A stretch of DNA of 64,000 bases from Cronobacter malonaticus LMG 23826. GTDB taxonomy: Bacteria; Pseudomonadota; Gammaproteobacteria; Enterobacterales; Enterobacteriaceae. The notes under the pieces were generated by a model. It did no database searches. It saw only the letters and a list, made by a program, of their open reading frames with translations, and was not told the DNA's origin. The position numbers were made by a program, and so were the translations under genes. The stretch's first letter is position 1. Each line of letters begins with the position of its first letter. The stretch spans positions 4,030,001-4,094,000 of the forward strand of contig NZ_CP013940.1 in assembly GCF_001277215.2 (NCBI RefSeq). Reading direction: 5' to 3'. This document shows, piece after piece, positions 52,990-64,000 of the stretch.

Positions 52990-55773
52990 TCAGTGTGCTT
53001 CATCCCAGTTCACGCCGCTACCGACTTCCACCAGCAACGGCACGTCAAGCTGCATGCTATTTTCCATGAGCTCATGGATTTTCTGCGATACCGCTTCCAC
53101 GTCATCTTTATGCACCTCAAACACCAGTTCATCGTGCACCTGCATGATCATTTTCACGCGCGGCTGCTCTTTCTGTAGCCAGCCATCGACCGCGATCATA
53201 GCGCGTTTGATGATGTCTGCGGCCGTCCCCTGCATCGGGGCGTTAATCGCTGCGCGTTCAGCGCCTGCGCGCCGCGCCGCGTTGCTGGCGTTGATATCCG
53301 GCAGATAGAGACGACGCCCGTCCAGCGTTTCGACATAGCCCTGTTCTTTCGCCTGCTTACGGGTGCGCTCCATATATTCCAGCACGCCAGGGTAACGCTC
53401 GAAGTAAAGATCCATGTACTTCTGCGACTCTTTACGCGGGATATTGAGCTGGCGCGACAGGCCGAACGCGCTCATGCCGTAGATAAGACCGAAGTTGATC
53501 GCCTTGGCGCTGCGGCGCTGCTCGTTAGAGACGCTCTCCAGCGGCAGGCCAAACACTTCCGCCGCTGTCGCGCGGTGGATGTCTTTACCTTCCGCAAACG
53601 CGCTGAGCAGCCCTTTATCGCGCGAGAGATGCGCCATGATGCGCAGCTCAATCTGCGAGTAGTCCGCTGAGACAATGACGTAATCCTCCGGCGCGATAAA
53701 CGCCTGGCGAATACGGCGGCCTTCGTCGTTACGCACCGGAATGTTTTGCAGGTTCGGATCGGTGGACGACAGACGCCCGGTGGCAGTAACCGCCTGATGG
53801 TAGGAGGTATGCACGCGGCCGGTTTTCGGGTTAATCATCTGCGGCAGTTTATCGGTATAAGTCGATTTCAGCTTCGCAAGGCCGCGGTATTGCAGAATGA
53901 CTTTCGGCAGCGGGTAGTCGAGCGCCAGCTCTTCCAGCACCTCTTCTGAGGTAGACGGCGCGCCGCCCGGCGTTTTCTTCAGCGGCTTGATGCCCTGCTT
54001 TTCAAACAGGATGGTTTGCAGCTGTTTGGTGGAGGAGAGGTTGAACGGCTCGCCCGCGATCTCATGCGCTTTTTGCTCAAGCTCGGTGAGCTTAAGGGCA
54101 ATCTCCTGCGAGTGCGCATGCAGCACCGCCGGATCGATTTTCACGCCGTTGCGCTCGATACGCGACAGCACCGGCACCAGCGGCATCTCAATATGTTCAA
54201 AGATATTCAGCGGGCCTTTGTGCTGCTGGAGTTTCGGCCACATTTTCAGGTGCAGCTGGAGCGTCACGTCGGCGTCTTCCGCCGCGTAGCGCCCGGCCTG
54301 TTCAAGATCGATCTGGTTAAACGTGAGCTGGTTTTTGCCTTTGCCGGCGATCTGCTCAAACGTGATGGTGGTGTGTTTAAGCCAGCGGCTGGAGAGGCTG
54401 TCCATATCGTGGCGGCCAGAGACGCTGTCCAGAATATAGGATTCCAGCATGGTGTCGAAAGCGATACCGCGCAGTTCGATGCCGTAATTCTGCAAAATGC
54501 CGCGGTCGAATTTGAGGTTCTGGCCCACTTTCACCAGCGATTCGTCTTCCAGCAGCGGTTTCAGTAGCTCCAGCACGCGATCGCGGGGAAGCTGATCCGG
54601 CGCGTCGAGGTAATCATGCGCGACCGGAATATACGCCGCAAGACCAGGCTCGGTGGCGAACGAGATGCCGACGAGGTTGGCCGTCAGGTTATCGAGGCTG
54701 TCGGTTTCGGTATCCACAGCCACCACCGGCGCGTTTTTAATGCGCTCGATCCACGCCTGAAGCGTCTCTTCGTCAAGGATAGTCACATAGCGCTCCGCAG
54801 AAAGCGCGACGGCCTCTTCTTCCGGCTCGGCTTCGACGACAATCGTTTCTGTCGGCTTCGCGGCGGGTTTGCCGCGGGACTGAAGCCATTTGCCGGCCTC
54901 GAGATCGGATGTCCAGCGCTTGAATTCGTACTGCCGGAAGAGCGCCAGCAGTTCATCAGCCTGCGGCTGCTGCACTTCCAGACGGTCGTGGCTTAGCTCC
55001 AGCTCCACGTCGGTTTTAATGGTCGCCAGCTGATAGGAGAGATACGCCACCTCTTTGTTCTGCTCAAGCTTCGCCGCCATGGTTTTAGCACCGCGGAAGG
55101 AGAGCTCAGCGATTTTCTCCGGGTTGGCGTAAAGCGCGTCCAGACCGCCAAGCCCCTGTAACAGCGCCTGAGCAGTTTTCTCGCCGACGCCCGGCACGCC
55201 CGGAATGTTATCGGACGAGTCGCCCATCAGCGCCAGGAAATCGATGATAAGTTCCGGCGGCACGCCATACTTCGCGCACACTTCTTCGGGCCCCAGCACA
55301 GTGTTAGTCATAGTGTTGATAAGCGTGACGTCTGGCGTGACGAGCTGCGCCATGTCTTTATCGCCGGTGCTGATAAGCACCGCGCGGCCCGCCGCGGCGG
55401 CTTCTTTGGCGAGCGTGCCGATAACGTCGTCCGCTTCCACGCCGGAGACCGCCAGGAGCGGTAGCCCCATCGCTTTAACCATCGCATGCAGTGGCTCTAT
55501 TTGCGCACGCAGATCGTCAGGCATCGGCGGGCGGTGCGATTTGTAGTGCTCGAACAGTTCATCACGGAAGGTTTTGCCTTTTGCGTCGAACACCACGGCC
55601 GCGTGAGTCGGCTGGTACTGCAGTATCAGGCTGCGCAGCATATTCAGCACGCCATACATCGCGCCTGTCGGCTCGCCGGCGCTGTTGGTGAGCGGCGGAA
55701 ACGCGTGATACGCCCGATACAGGTAAGAGGAGCCATCGACGAGAATAAGGGGATTTTCTGGAATCTGAACCAT
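52990..55773 (-). CDS. polA: DNA polymerase I
   Basis: Gap-filling and Okazaki-fragment processing polymerase. 927 residues: 5' nuclease (1 to about 290), 3'-5' exonuclease with DTETDSL, and polymerase domain with motif A DYSQIELR, motif [15 protein letters not shown] and motif C VHDEL. The start is MVQIPENP; upstream in-frame codons to 55890 cover a spacer not found in the family. Divergent from yihG across 429 bp. Confidence 0.98.
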   Translation of the reverse strand: MVQIPENPLILVDGSSYLYRAYHAFPPLTNSAGEPTGAMYGVLNMLRSLILQYQPTHAAVVFDAKGKTFRDELFEHYKSHRPPMPDDLRAQIEPLHAMVKAMGLPLLAVSGVEADDVIGTLAKEAAAAGRAVLISTGDKDMAQLVTPDVTLINTMTNTVLGPEEVCAKYGVPPELIIDFLALMGDSSDNIPGVPGVGEKTAQALLQGLGGLDALYANPEKIAELSFRGAKTMAAKLEQNKEVAYLSYQLATIKTDVELELSHDRLEVQQPQADELLALFRQYEFKRWTSDLEAGKWLQSRGKPAAKPTETIVVEAEPEEEAVALSAERYVTILDEETLQAWIERIKNAPVVAVDTETDSLDNLTANLVGISFATEPGLAAYIPVAHDYLDAPDQLPRDRVLELLKPLLEDESLVKVGQNLKFDRGILQNYGIELRGIAFDTMLESYILDSVSGRHDMDSLSSRWLKHTTITFEQIAGKGKNQLTFNQIDLEQAGRYAAEDADVTLQLHLKMWPKLQQHKGPLNIFEHIEMPLVPVLSRIERNGVKIDPAVLHAHSQEIALKLTELEQKAHEIAGEPFNLSSTKQLQTILFEKQGIKPLKKTPGGAPSTSEEVLEELALDYPLPKVILQYRGLAKLKSTYTDKLPQMINPKTGRVHTSYHQAVTATGRLSSTDPNLQNIPVRNDEGRRIRQAFIAPEDYVIVSADYSQIELRIMAHLSRDKGLLSAFAEGKDIHRATAAEVFGLPLESVSNEQRRSAKAINFGLIYGMSAFGLSRQLNIPRKESQKYMDLYFERYPGVLEYMERTRKQAKEQGYVETLDGRRLYLPDINASNAARRAGAERAAINAPMQGTAADIIKRAMIAVDGWLQKEQPRVKMIMQVHDELVFEVHKDDVEAVSQKIHELMENSMQLDVPLLVEVGSGVNWDEAH

Positions 55774-56202
55774 AATGTCCGTGCCTGATAATGAAGTTAT
55801 GGATAAAGGATGCCATAGCCTGGCGCAAAACATGAAACCCAAAGGGCCGATCGCAGGGAAAGTTTTGTCGATCCGCGCGATCGCTCGCAATGCTGGCTGT
55901 GGATAACTTTGTGCACAAAAACCTAAGCTATTAATAACGCGAGATAAAAAAGTAGCGAAGCGCTATAAATCATCTAAAAAATCAGTGGTTTATAAAAACC
56001 CTGACGTCGCTAATTATTTTTCGGCGGAAAAGTTTTATTGTGGATATAAAAAATGGCTTTTGCCGTCTGGCTTACGCCACGCTTAAAACCAGGCGGTTAT
56101 TCATCGCACGTTACGTTTCGGCTCATTACGTCGGAATGTTTTCTGTTAGAATCTGCGCCCTCTGCCGTCGCTGGCATTTTATCTAACCGCCTGAAAATTA
56201 TT
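55774..56202. promoter_or_regulatory. polA/yihG divergent intergenic region with a DnaA-box match
   Basis: 429 bp, AT-rich from 55910 to 56060. TGTGGATAA (55898-55906) is a perfect 9-mer DnaA box on the complementary strand (TTATCCACA); a near match TATGGATAA lies at 55797. The region should hold both promoters. A reading frame from ATG 56053 would cover part of it if yihG started early. Confidence 0.5.
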
Positions 56203-57111
56203 ATGTCGAGATTACTCGCTACGCTGACGCTTATGCTCAGCATCGTACTCACTATTCTGGTGACTATTTTATGCTCCGTGCCGATTATCCTTGCCGGAAT
56301 AATTAAACTGGTGTTGCCTGTACCGGCGGTATGGCGCACGGTTTCCCGCTTCTGCAATTTTATGATGTATTGTTGGTGTGAGGGGCTGGCATTGCTGCTG
56401 CATCTGAATCCGCATCTTAAATGGGAAGTACAGGGACTCCAGGGACTAAATAAAAAGAGCTGGTATTTACTTATCTGCAATCACCATAGCTGGGCAGATA
56501 TTGTGGTGCTGTGCGTGCTGTTTCGTAAGCATATTCCGATGAATAAATATTTTCTGAAACAGCAACTTGCATGGGTGCCTTTTATTGGGCTCGCCTGCTG
56601 GGCGCTGGATATGCCGTTTATGCGCCGCTATTCCCGCAGCTATTTGCTGCGTCATCCGGAACGACGCGGCAAAGATGTGGAAACGACGCGTCGTTCCTGT
56701 GAAAAGTTTCGTCATCATCCGACGACCATCGTGAATTTCGTCGAAGGCTCTCGGTTCACCGTAGAAAAACAGCGCCAGTTGCGTTCACCGTTCCGGCATT
56801 TACTTCCGCCAAAAGCGGCAGGTATTGCAATGGCATTGAATGTACTGGGAAAGCAGTTTGATAAGATGCTGAATGTGACGCTCTGCTACCCGGAAAATAG
56901 CCGAGCGCCGTTTTACGATATGCTCACCGGTAAGTTAACGCGTATTGTGGTGCAGATCGATTTATTACCGGTCGAGGCGTCGCTGCACGGTGATTACCTT
57001 AACGATAAAAACTTTAAACGTGGTTTCCAGCAGTGGCTGAACGGGCTGTGGAGCGAGAAAGACGCCAGGCTTGAGGCCATTTATCAGCAATATAAAAAAG
57101 CCGGTCAGTGA
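56203..57111 (+). CDS. yihG: 1-acyl-sn-glycerol-3-phosphate acyltransferase-like YihG
   Basis: 302 residues from the chosen ATG, with an N-terminal hydrophobic segment pair and the LPLAT/PlsC motifs: NHHSWAD (the HX4D catalytic motif), [14 protein letters not shown], and EGSRF (NFVEGSRFT). E. coli YihG is reported to acylate lysophosphatidate with certain chains. Start uncertain: the frame is open to ATG 56053, and E. coli has about nine extra residues before this Met. The stop codon lies inside a terminator palindrome. Confidence 0.88.
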   Translation: MSRLLATLTLMLSIVLTILVTILCSVPIILAGIIKLVLPVPAVWRTVSRFCNFMMYCWCEGLALLLHLNPHLKWEVQGLQGLNKKSWYLLICNHHSWADIVVLCVLFRKHIPMNKYFLKQQLAWVPFIGLACWALDMPFMRRYSRSYLLRHPERRGKDVETTRRSCEKFRHHPTTIVNFVEGSRFTVEKQRQLRSPFRHLLPPKAAGIAMALNVLGKQFDKMLNVTLCYPENSRAPFYDMLTGKLTRIVVQIDLLPVEASLHGDYLNDKNFKRGFQQWLNGLWSEKDARLEAIYQQYKKAGQ

Positions 57112-57120
57112 CCGGCTTTT
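57096..57120. terminator. Bidirectional terminator overlapping the yihG stop
   Basis: AAAAGCCGGTCA-G-TGACCGGCTTTT, a perfect 12-bp arm palindrome. The yihG TGA (57109-57111) is part of the right arm, and dsbA ends 17 bp further. It serves both convergent genes. Confidence 0.9.
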
Positions 57121-57137
57121 TCGTTTAACGCATTCGA

Positions 57138-57761
57138 TTATTTTTTACCGAGCAAGTAGTTAACGGTATCCGCATATTGCTGGACGAAGACGTCCATATT
57201 GCTGGTATCCATGCCCTGCGGGTTCAGCTGGTATTTGCCGTTAACGTACATGGCAGGTACGCCCTGCAGGCCAACATCGGCCGCCGCTTTTTCCTGCTGC
57301 GCGACGAGCGATTTCACCACGAAGCTGTTCCAGGCGGCGTCATACTCTTCCGGCTTCACGCCCGCGTCGATAAAGACTTTGCGGATGTCAGCAGGGGTCT
57401 GCACGGTCTGGGTTTTCTGCACCGCTTCAAACATCGGGGCCGTAATTTTATCTTCGATGCCCATCGCCATCGCAACCGCCCACGCCTGCGTCAGGTCTTT
57501 ACCCAACGGGCCCAGGAATTCAACGTGGTATTTGGTCATTTTGGTGCCAGCCGGCAGCTTTTTCTTCACGCTGTCAGAAACGTGCAGCACTTCTTCAAAC
57601 TGGTAGCAGTGCGGGCAGTAGAAGGAGAAGAACTCCATTACCTGCGGCGCGCCGGCAACCGGCTTCTCCAGCGTGTTGTACTGTTTCCCGTCAGAATAAT
57701 CGGCGGCGGAAACGCTGAATGCCATCACCATACCGGCCAGCGCCAGCCAAATCTTTTTCAT
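57138..57761 (-). CDS. dsbA: Periplasmic thiol:disulfide oxidoreductase DsbA
   Basis: Donates disulfides to secreted proteins, pilus subunits and chaperones included. 207 residues: signal peptide to about Ala19-Ala20 ([13 protein letters not shown]), thioredoxin fold with active site CPHC ([14 protein letters not shown]) and the cis-proline loop GVPAMYVNG. Start at the second of two Mets; the first (57764) is possible. Directly downstream of srkA and probably co-transcribed with it. Confidence 0.97.
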   Translation of the reverse strand: MKKIWLALAGMVMAFSVSAADYSDGKQYNTLEKPVAGAPQVMEFFSFYCPHCYQFEEVLHVSDSVKKKLPAGTKMTKYHVEFLGPLGKDLTQAWAVAMAMGIEDKITAPMFEAVQKTQTVQTPADIRKVFIDAGVKPEEYDAAWNSFVVKSLVAQQEKAAADVGLQGVPAMYVNGKYQLNPQGMDTSNMDVFVQQYADTVNYLLGKK

Positions 57762-57788
57762 CATTTACTCTCTCCTGAATATTACAGA

Positions 57789-58775
57789 TCAATACATTGG
57801 CGTTAGTTGTAAAGGAGGCTCATTGAGCGCCCGAATTTGCTCGTTAAAAGTCGCCGTCTGACGGCGCCAGAAATCTTCCTCAACAAGCCAGGGGAAGTTG
57901 CGTGGAAATGCCGGATCTTCCCAGCGGCGAATAAGCCAGGCCAGATAATAGACCTGCCGCATCGCGCGCAGCGGCTCTATCAGCTCAAGCTCTTTGATAT
58001 TGAATGTAGTGAACTCTTCATAGGCTTCCAGAATGGTTTCCATCTGCATACGCTGTTCTGCGACATCGCCATTCAGCAGCATCCAGAGATCCTGGATGGC
58101 CGGGCCGTTGCGAGCGTCATCGAGATCGACAAACAGCGGGCCGTCGCGCCAGAGAATATTGCCTGGATGACAGTCGCCGTGCAGACGCAGGGCATCGTAA
58201 CCCGGCTGCCAGCGGGCGATGACGGCACTCGTCAGCGCATCGGTGGCCTGCAAAAACGTGGCTTTGAGCGAGGCAGGGATCAGCGTGCTGGTCTCGTAGA
58301 TCGCGCGCGGCTCGAGCAGATATTCATTGATGCCGATAGTGGGGCGATGGGAGAAAAGACGTTGTTTACCGGTCTGATGAATACGGCCAAGATAACGGCC
58401 AACCCATTCCATCTGGTCAAGGTTATCCGTTTCATACTGACGGCCACCGAGACCCGGGAAGACGGCGAACATAAAGCCATCGTGCGTTAACAGCGTGTCG
58501 CCATGCAAACGTAACGGTGCGGCAACCGGCACTTCGTCAGTTTCAAGCTCCAGTGCGAAGTGATGTTCTTCGCGGATCTGTTCGGCGCTCCAGCGGTGAG
58601 GGCGGTAAAACTTCACAACAAAACGCTTACGATCTTCATCCTGAAAAAGATAAACGCGGTTTTCAAAGCTATTAAGCGCGGTTAAGCCAGAATCCACACG
58701 AATGCCATGTTCAAACAGGGCATCCATAATGGTGTCTGGCTGTAGCGTCTGGAAATTAAAAGCGTTATCTGTCAT
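57789..58775 (-). CDS. srkA: Stress response kinase A (SrkA/YihE)
   Basis: Ser/Thr protein kinase of the aminoglycoside-phosphotransferase fold that counters MazEF-linked stress death and responds to Cpx envelope stress. 328 residues with catalytic loop LHGDCHPGNILW and metal motif FVDLDDARNGP. C-terminus EPPLQLTPMY is conserved. Start at MTDNAFNF; a 7-residue extension is not family-like. srkA-dsbA form an operon with 27 bp between them. Confidence 0.95.
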   Translation of the reverse strand: MTDNAFNFQTLQPDTIMDALFEHGIRVDSGLTALNSFENRVYLFQDEDRKRFVVKFYRPHRWSAEQIREEHHFALELETDEVPVAAPLRLHGDTLLTHDGFMFAVFPGLGGRQYETDNLDQMEWVGRYLGRIHQTGKQRLFSHRPTIGINEYLLEPRAIYETSTLIPASLKATFLQATDALTSAVIARWQPGYDALRLHGDCHPGNILWRDGPLFVDLDDARNGPAIQDLWMLLNGDVAEQRMQMETILEAYEEFTTFNIKELELIEPLRAMRQVYYLAWLIRRWEDPAFPRNFPWLVEEDFWRRQTATFNEQIRALNEPPLQLTPMY

Positions 58776-58851
58776 CCCGATATCCGGAAAACACAAGCAA
58801 TGCTTCAGGATATCATCTCACAGCCGCAGCGAGAGCCTCTCTTACAAGCTT

Positions 58852-59121
58852 TTACTCTTTTATCACGCCACGGGCACGCAGCAGCGCCGTTTTGAAGTCT
58901 TCTTCATAATCTTTCTGAATGCCCGGGATCACCGCGTCTTTATCGGCATCACGCATTTTTAACTGATAAATGAGGATATCATCGGTAAGATCGGCCAGTT
59001 CACCGGTAAAACCGGATTCAGCAGCCAGCTTTTGCAGGAACTCCAGCAGGTTGAGATCGGGCTCTTTTTCCCAGGCTGGTTGCAGCAGTTCGATAACTTC
59101 ATTAAGACGTTTGCATTTCAT
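58852..59121 (-). CDS. yihD: YihD-family protein, function unknown
   Basis: 89 residues, DUF1040 family: [25 protein letters not shown]...RARGVIKE, all helical and acidic. GGAGACC is spaced for the second ATG (59121) rather than the first (59124). No known activity. Upstream of srkA with a 76-bp gap. Confidence 0.92.
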   Translation of the reverse strand: MKCKRLNEVIELLQPAWEKEPDLNLLEFLQKLAAESGFTGELADLTDDILIYQLKMRDADKDAVIPGIQKDYEEDFKTALLRARGVIKE

Positions 59122-59187
59122 CATGGTCTCCTTTTATCTGGCTGACACGTTAGCAGGGACAAAACCGTATGAAAAGAGGTGATATTC

Positions 59188-59766
59188 TTGGATAAGCTTA
59201 GCGCGATTACCGGCGTGGTGCTGGCGGGAGGCAGGGCGACGCGAATGGGCGGGCTGAATAAAGGGTTGATGGTGCTCAATGGCAAAGCGCTGTGGAAACA
59301 TGTGGCGGAGCGCCTGACGGCGCAGGTCGCGCACGTTGCCGTGAGCGCCAACCGGGATCTGGAGGCTTATCGCGCCAGCGGTTATCCGGTCATCACGGAT
59401 ACTCTCCCGGATTTTCCGGGGCCGCTCGCGGGGATGCTTTCTGTCATGCAGCAGCTTCACAGCGAGTGGTATCTCTTTTGCCCGTGCGACACGCCGCATA
59501 TCCCTGCCGATCTCGCGCAACGTCTGTGGGACGAGAAAGACGCGCGCTCAGCCGTATGGGTTAACGATGGTGAGCGCGATCACCCTGCGATTGCACTGAT
59601 GCATCATTCTCTTAAAGCACCTCTGGCTGATTACCTCGCACGCGGAGAGCGCCGCGTGATGGTTTTCCTGCGTGAGGTTAATGGCTGTAGCGTAGCGTTT
59701 GCGAATAAAGATGACTTTGCCAATGTGAATACGCTGGCCGAGCTTGAACGTTGGCAGGAGGAATAA
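59188..59766 (+). CDS. mobA: Molybdenum cofactor guanylyltransferase
   Basis: Attaches GMP to molybdopterin, forming the guanine-dinucleotide cofactor of DMSO-reductase-type enzymes. 192 residues; the nucleotide-binding motif is [16 protein letters not shown], with PGPLAGML and the metal-site CPCDTP. Start is a TTG (59188) with AGAGG at good spacing; GTG at 59179 overlaps that site and is less likely. Ends as TAATG with mobB. Confidence 0.94.
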   Translation: MDKLSAITGVVLAGGRATRMGGLNKGLMVLNGKALWKHVAERLTAQVAHVAVSANRDLEAYRASGYPVITDTLPDFPGPLAGMLSVMQQLHSEWYLFCPCDTPHIPADLAQRLWDEKDARSAVWVNDGERDHPAIALMHHSLKAPLADYLARGERRVMVFLREVNGCSVAFANKDDFANVNTLAELERWQEE

Positions 59767-60281
59767 TGGTTCCTTTACTGGGTATTGCCGCGTGGAGTGG
59801 TACGGGAAAAACGACACTGCTTAAAGCGCTGATTCCGCTGTTGCGTGAGCGGGGCATCCGCCCAGGCCTCATTAAGCATACTCACCACGATATGGACGTG
59901 GATACGCCGGGCAAAGACAGCTATGAGCTTCGTAAGGCGGGCGCGGCGCAGACGCTGGTTGCCAGCGCGAAACGCTGGGCGCTAATGACAGAAACGCCGG
60001 AAGAGCTTGAGCCGGACCTGCATTATCTGGCGAGCAGGATGGACAGCTCGCAGCTGGATCTTATTCTGGTTGAAGGGTTTAAACACGAGCCGATCCCGAA
60101 AATCATGCTGTTCCGGGAAGCAGCCGGGCGGGACGTCGCAGAGTTAACGCCGGACAACCACGTGATTGCCGTGGCCAGCGATATCCGGTTACCGGGCGTG
60201 GCATTACCGGTACTGGATATCAACGAGCCCGCGCTGGTGGCAGCGTTTATCGCTGAGTGGCTGGCGGCGCAGCGCTTTTAA
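59766..60281 (+). CDS. mobB: Molybdopterin-guanine dinucleotide biosynthesis adaptor MobB
   Basis: 171-residue P-loop GTPase-like protein that stimulates MobA: Walker A AWSGTGKTTLL near the N-terminus, KHTHHDMDVDTPGKDSYELRKAGA and LILVEGFKHE typical of the family. The ATG shares one base with the mobA stop, so the two are translationally coupled. The rRNA operon follows in the opposite direction. Confidence 0.96.
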   Translation: MVPLLGIAAWSGTGKTTLLKALIPLLRERGIRPGLIKHTHHDMDVDTPGKDSYELRKAGAAQTLVASAKRWALMTETPEELEPDLHYLASRMDSSQLDLILVEGFKHEPIPKIMLFREAAGRDVAELTPDNHVIAVASDIRLPGVALPVLDINEPALVAAFIAEWLAAQRF

Positions 60282-60372
60282 GGGGGTCAGTGCGGGCATG
60301 CATGGGGTGAGGGGTATAAAAAGACGCGAACATGCTGCCCGCTGGCGCTTTTTTTTGTGTCACGCGCAAAAG

Positions 60373-60407
60373 CAAAAACCCCTCAGCGGTGCTGAGGGGT
60401 TCTTTTA
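60373..60407 (-). terminator. Terminator of the rRNA operon
   Basis: On the minus strand AGAACCCCTCAGC-ACC-GCTGAGGGGTTTTTGC: a strong stem with T-run 5 bp after the 5S 3' end. Confidence 0.9.
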
Positions 60408-60411
60408 TTTG

Positions 60412-60531
60412 ATGCCTGGCAGTTCCCTACTCTCGCATGGGGAGACCCCACACTACCATCGGCGTTACGGCGTTTCACTTCTGAGTTCGGCATGGGGTCA
60501 GGTGGGACCACCGCGCTACAGCCGCCAGGCA
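60412..60531 (-). rRNA. rrf: 5S ribosomal RNA
   Basis: 120 nt; minus strand begins TGCCTGGCGGC and ends CTGCCAGGCAT, the paired termini of enterobacterial 5S. One copy, 91 bp after 23S. Confidence 0.97.
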
Positions 60532-60622
60532 AATTCTGTCTCGTTCACCGCCTTCGCCATGAACGTTTATCCGTCACAAGCTGAATATCATCTCTCAACA
60601 CGCCAGACTTCTTTGGCGTTGT

Positions 60623-63524
<2,902 letters not shown>

Positions 63525-63640
63525 TCACAACCCGAAGAAGTCTTCGTGCTGCGAGTTTGAGAGACTCTGACACACCGCGCATTCCTGATTACGGAAGAAT
63601 GCAACAGCATGTCTGTTTCAATTTTCAGCTTGTTCCGGAT

Positions 63641-63652
63641 TGTTAAAGAGCA
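63641..63652 (-). promoter_or_regulatory. boxA antitermination element in the 16S-23S spacer
   Basis: Minus strand TGCTCTTTAACA is the rRNA boxA consensus, bound by NusB-NusE to renew antitermination before 23S. Confidence 0.88.
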
Positions 63653-63725
63653 AATATCTCAAACGTGACTTTACAGTCAGTTTTGAGATATCAATCGGTA
63701 ACGCCTTTCACTCATTACCAGCAGG

Positions 63726-63801
63726 TGGCGTCCCTTAGGGGATTCGAACCCCTGTTACCGCCGTGAAAGGGCGGTGTCCTGGGCCTCTAGACGAAAGGGA
63801 C
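63726..63801 (-). tRNA. gltT: tRNA-Glu (anticodon UUC)
   Basis: 76 nt in the 16S-23S spacer, minus strand GTCCCTTTCGTCTAGAGGCC ... GGGACGCCA with encoded CCA. Anticodon stem CCGCC/GGCGG encloses CTTTCAC, anticodon TTC. The acceptor stem GTCCCTT pairs with AAGGGAC. The locus name by analogy with rrnB is tentative. Confidence 0.96.
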
Positions 63802-63880
63802 TTCGCTTTCGCAGACAACCCTGCTTCTTTACTTTCTATCAGACAATCTGTGTGAGCACTACGAGGTTGTATCTTTCAGG

Positions 63881-64000
<120 letters not shown>

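Noticed and set aside
56053..56202. A 50-residue N-terminal extension of yihG
   Set aside because: The extension lacks family similarity and lies in a promoter-like AT-rich region; the Met at 56203 fits the membrane-segment position better, though the start stays uncertain.
60282..60411. A mobB terminator near the T8 run at about 60349
   Set aside because: The preceding GC-rich bases do not form a convincing stem by eye; left unannotated.

Overview
The window is chromosomal DNA of a gamma-proteobacterium of the order Enterobacterales. Housekeeping proteins match their Escherichia coli counterparts almost residue for residue (recalled, not searched), GC content is high, and the rRNA operon is enterobacterial. 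The gene complement (an accessory chaperone-usher locus after recG, a full sulfoquinovose cluster, no gltS, yihF or yicI) fits Cronobacter or a near relative better than E. coli; the genus is inference.

Layout. 1-14156: conserved block radC(partial)-coaBC-dut-slmA / pyrE-rph / yicC / yicG / ligB / gmk / rpoZ-spoT-trmH-recG. 14157-23632: AT-richer accessory island with an 0.8 kb non-coding lead-in, a frameshifted periplasmic chaperone gene, an outer-membrane usher, a two-domain tip protein, and six tandem paralogous pilin genes all ending in a similar C-terminal strand. 23870-27074: xanP and yicH. 27075-27221: a junction carrying a perfect 25-bp inverted repeat; gene order jumps here from the E. 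coli 82-min block to the 87-min block. 27222-30104: fabY-dtd-yihY-yihX. 30213-42748: sulfoquinovose (sulfo-EMP) cluster: regulator csqR and kinase yihV leftward, then yihU-T-S-R-Q, a TauE/SafE-type permease, yihP, yihO and ompL rightward. 42833-50745: typA, glnA-glnL-glnG with its NtrC/sigma54 control region, the 40-residue gene yshB, hemN. 50930-60281: yihI, csrC sRNA, yihA, Spot 42 sRNA, polA, yihG, dsbA, srkA, yihD, mobA-mobB. 60412-64000: leftward rRNA operon seen from its 3' end: 5S, 23S, tRNA-Glu(UUC), 3' end of 16S.

How it works together. The sulfoquinovose cluster encodes glycosidase, mutarotase, isomerase, kinase, aldolase, reductase, two GPH-type transporters, a porin and a repressor, plus a putative extra sulfonate exporter. 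Two of its genes are broken as read: yihS by an inferred 10-bp deletion between 6-bp direct repeats, and ompL by a 1-bp deletion. The pilus chaperone gene is also broken, by an inferred 2-bp deletion. The apparently intact genes around them include all essential ones, which suggests real decay or phase-variable loss in accessory functions rather than random read errors, though resequencing must decide.

Most unusual: the six-member pilin array placed last in a chaperone-usher operon with long hairpin-bearing spacers, and the TauE/SafE permease embedded in the sulfoquinovose operon.
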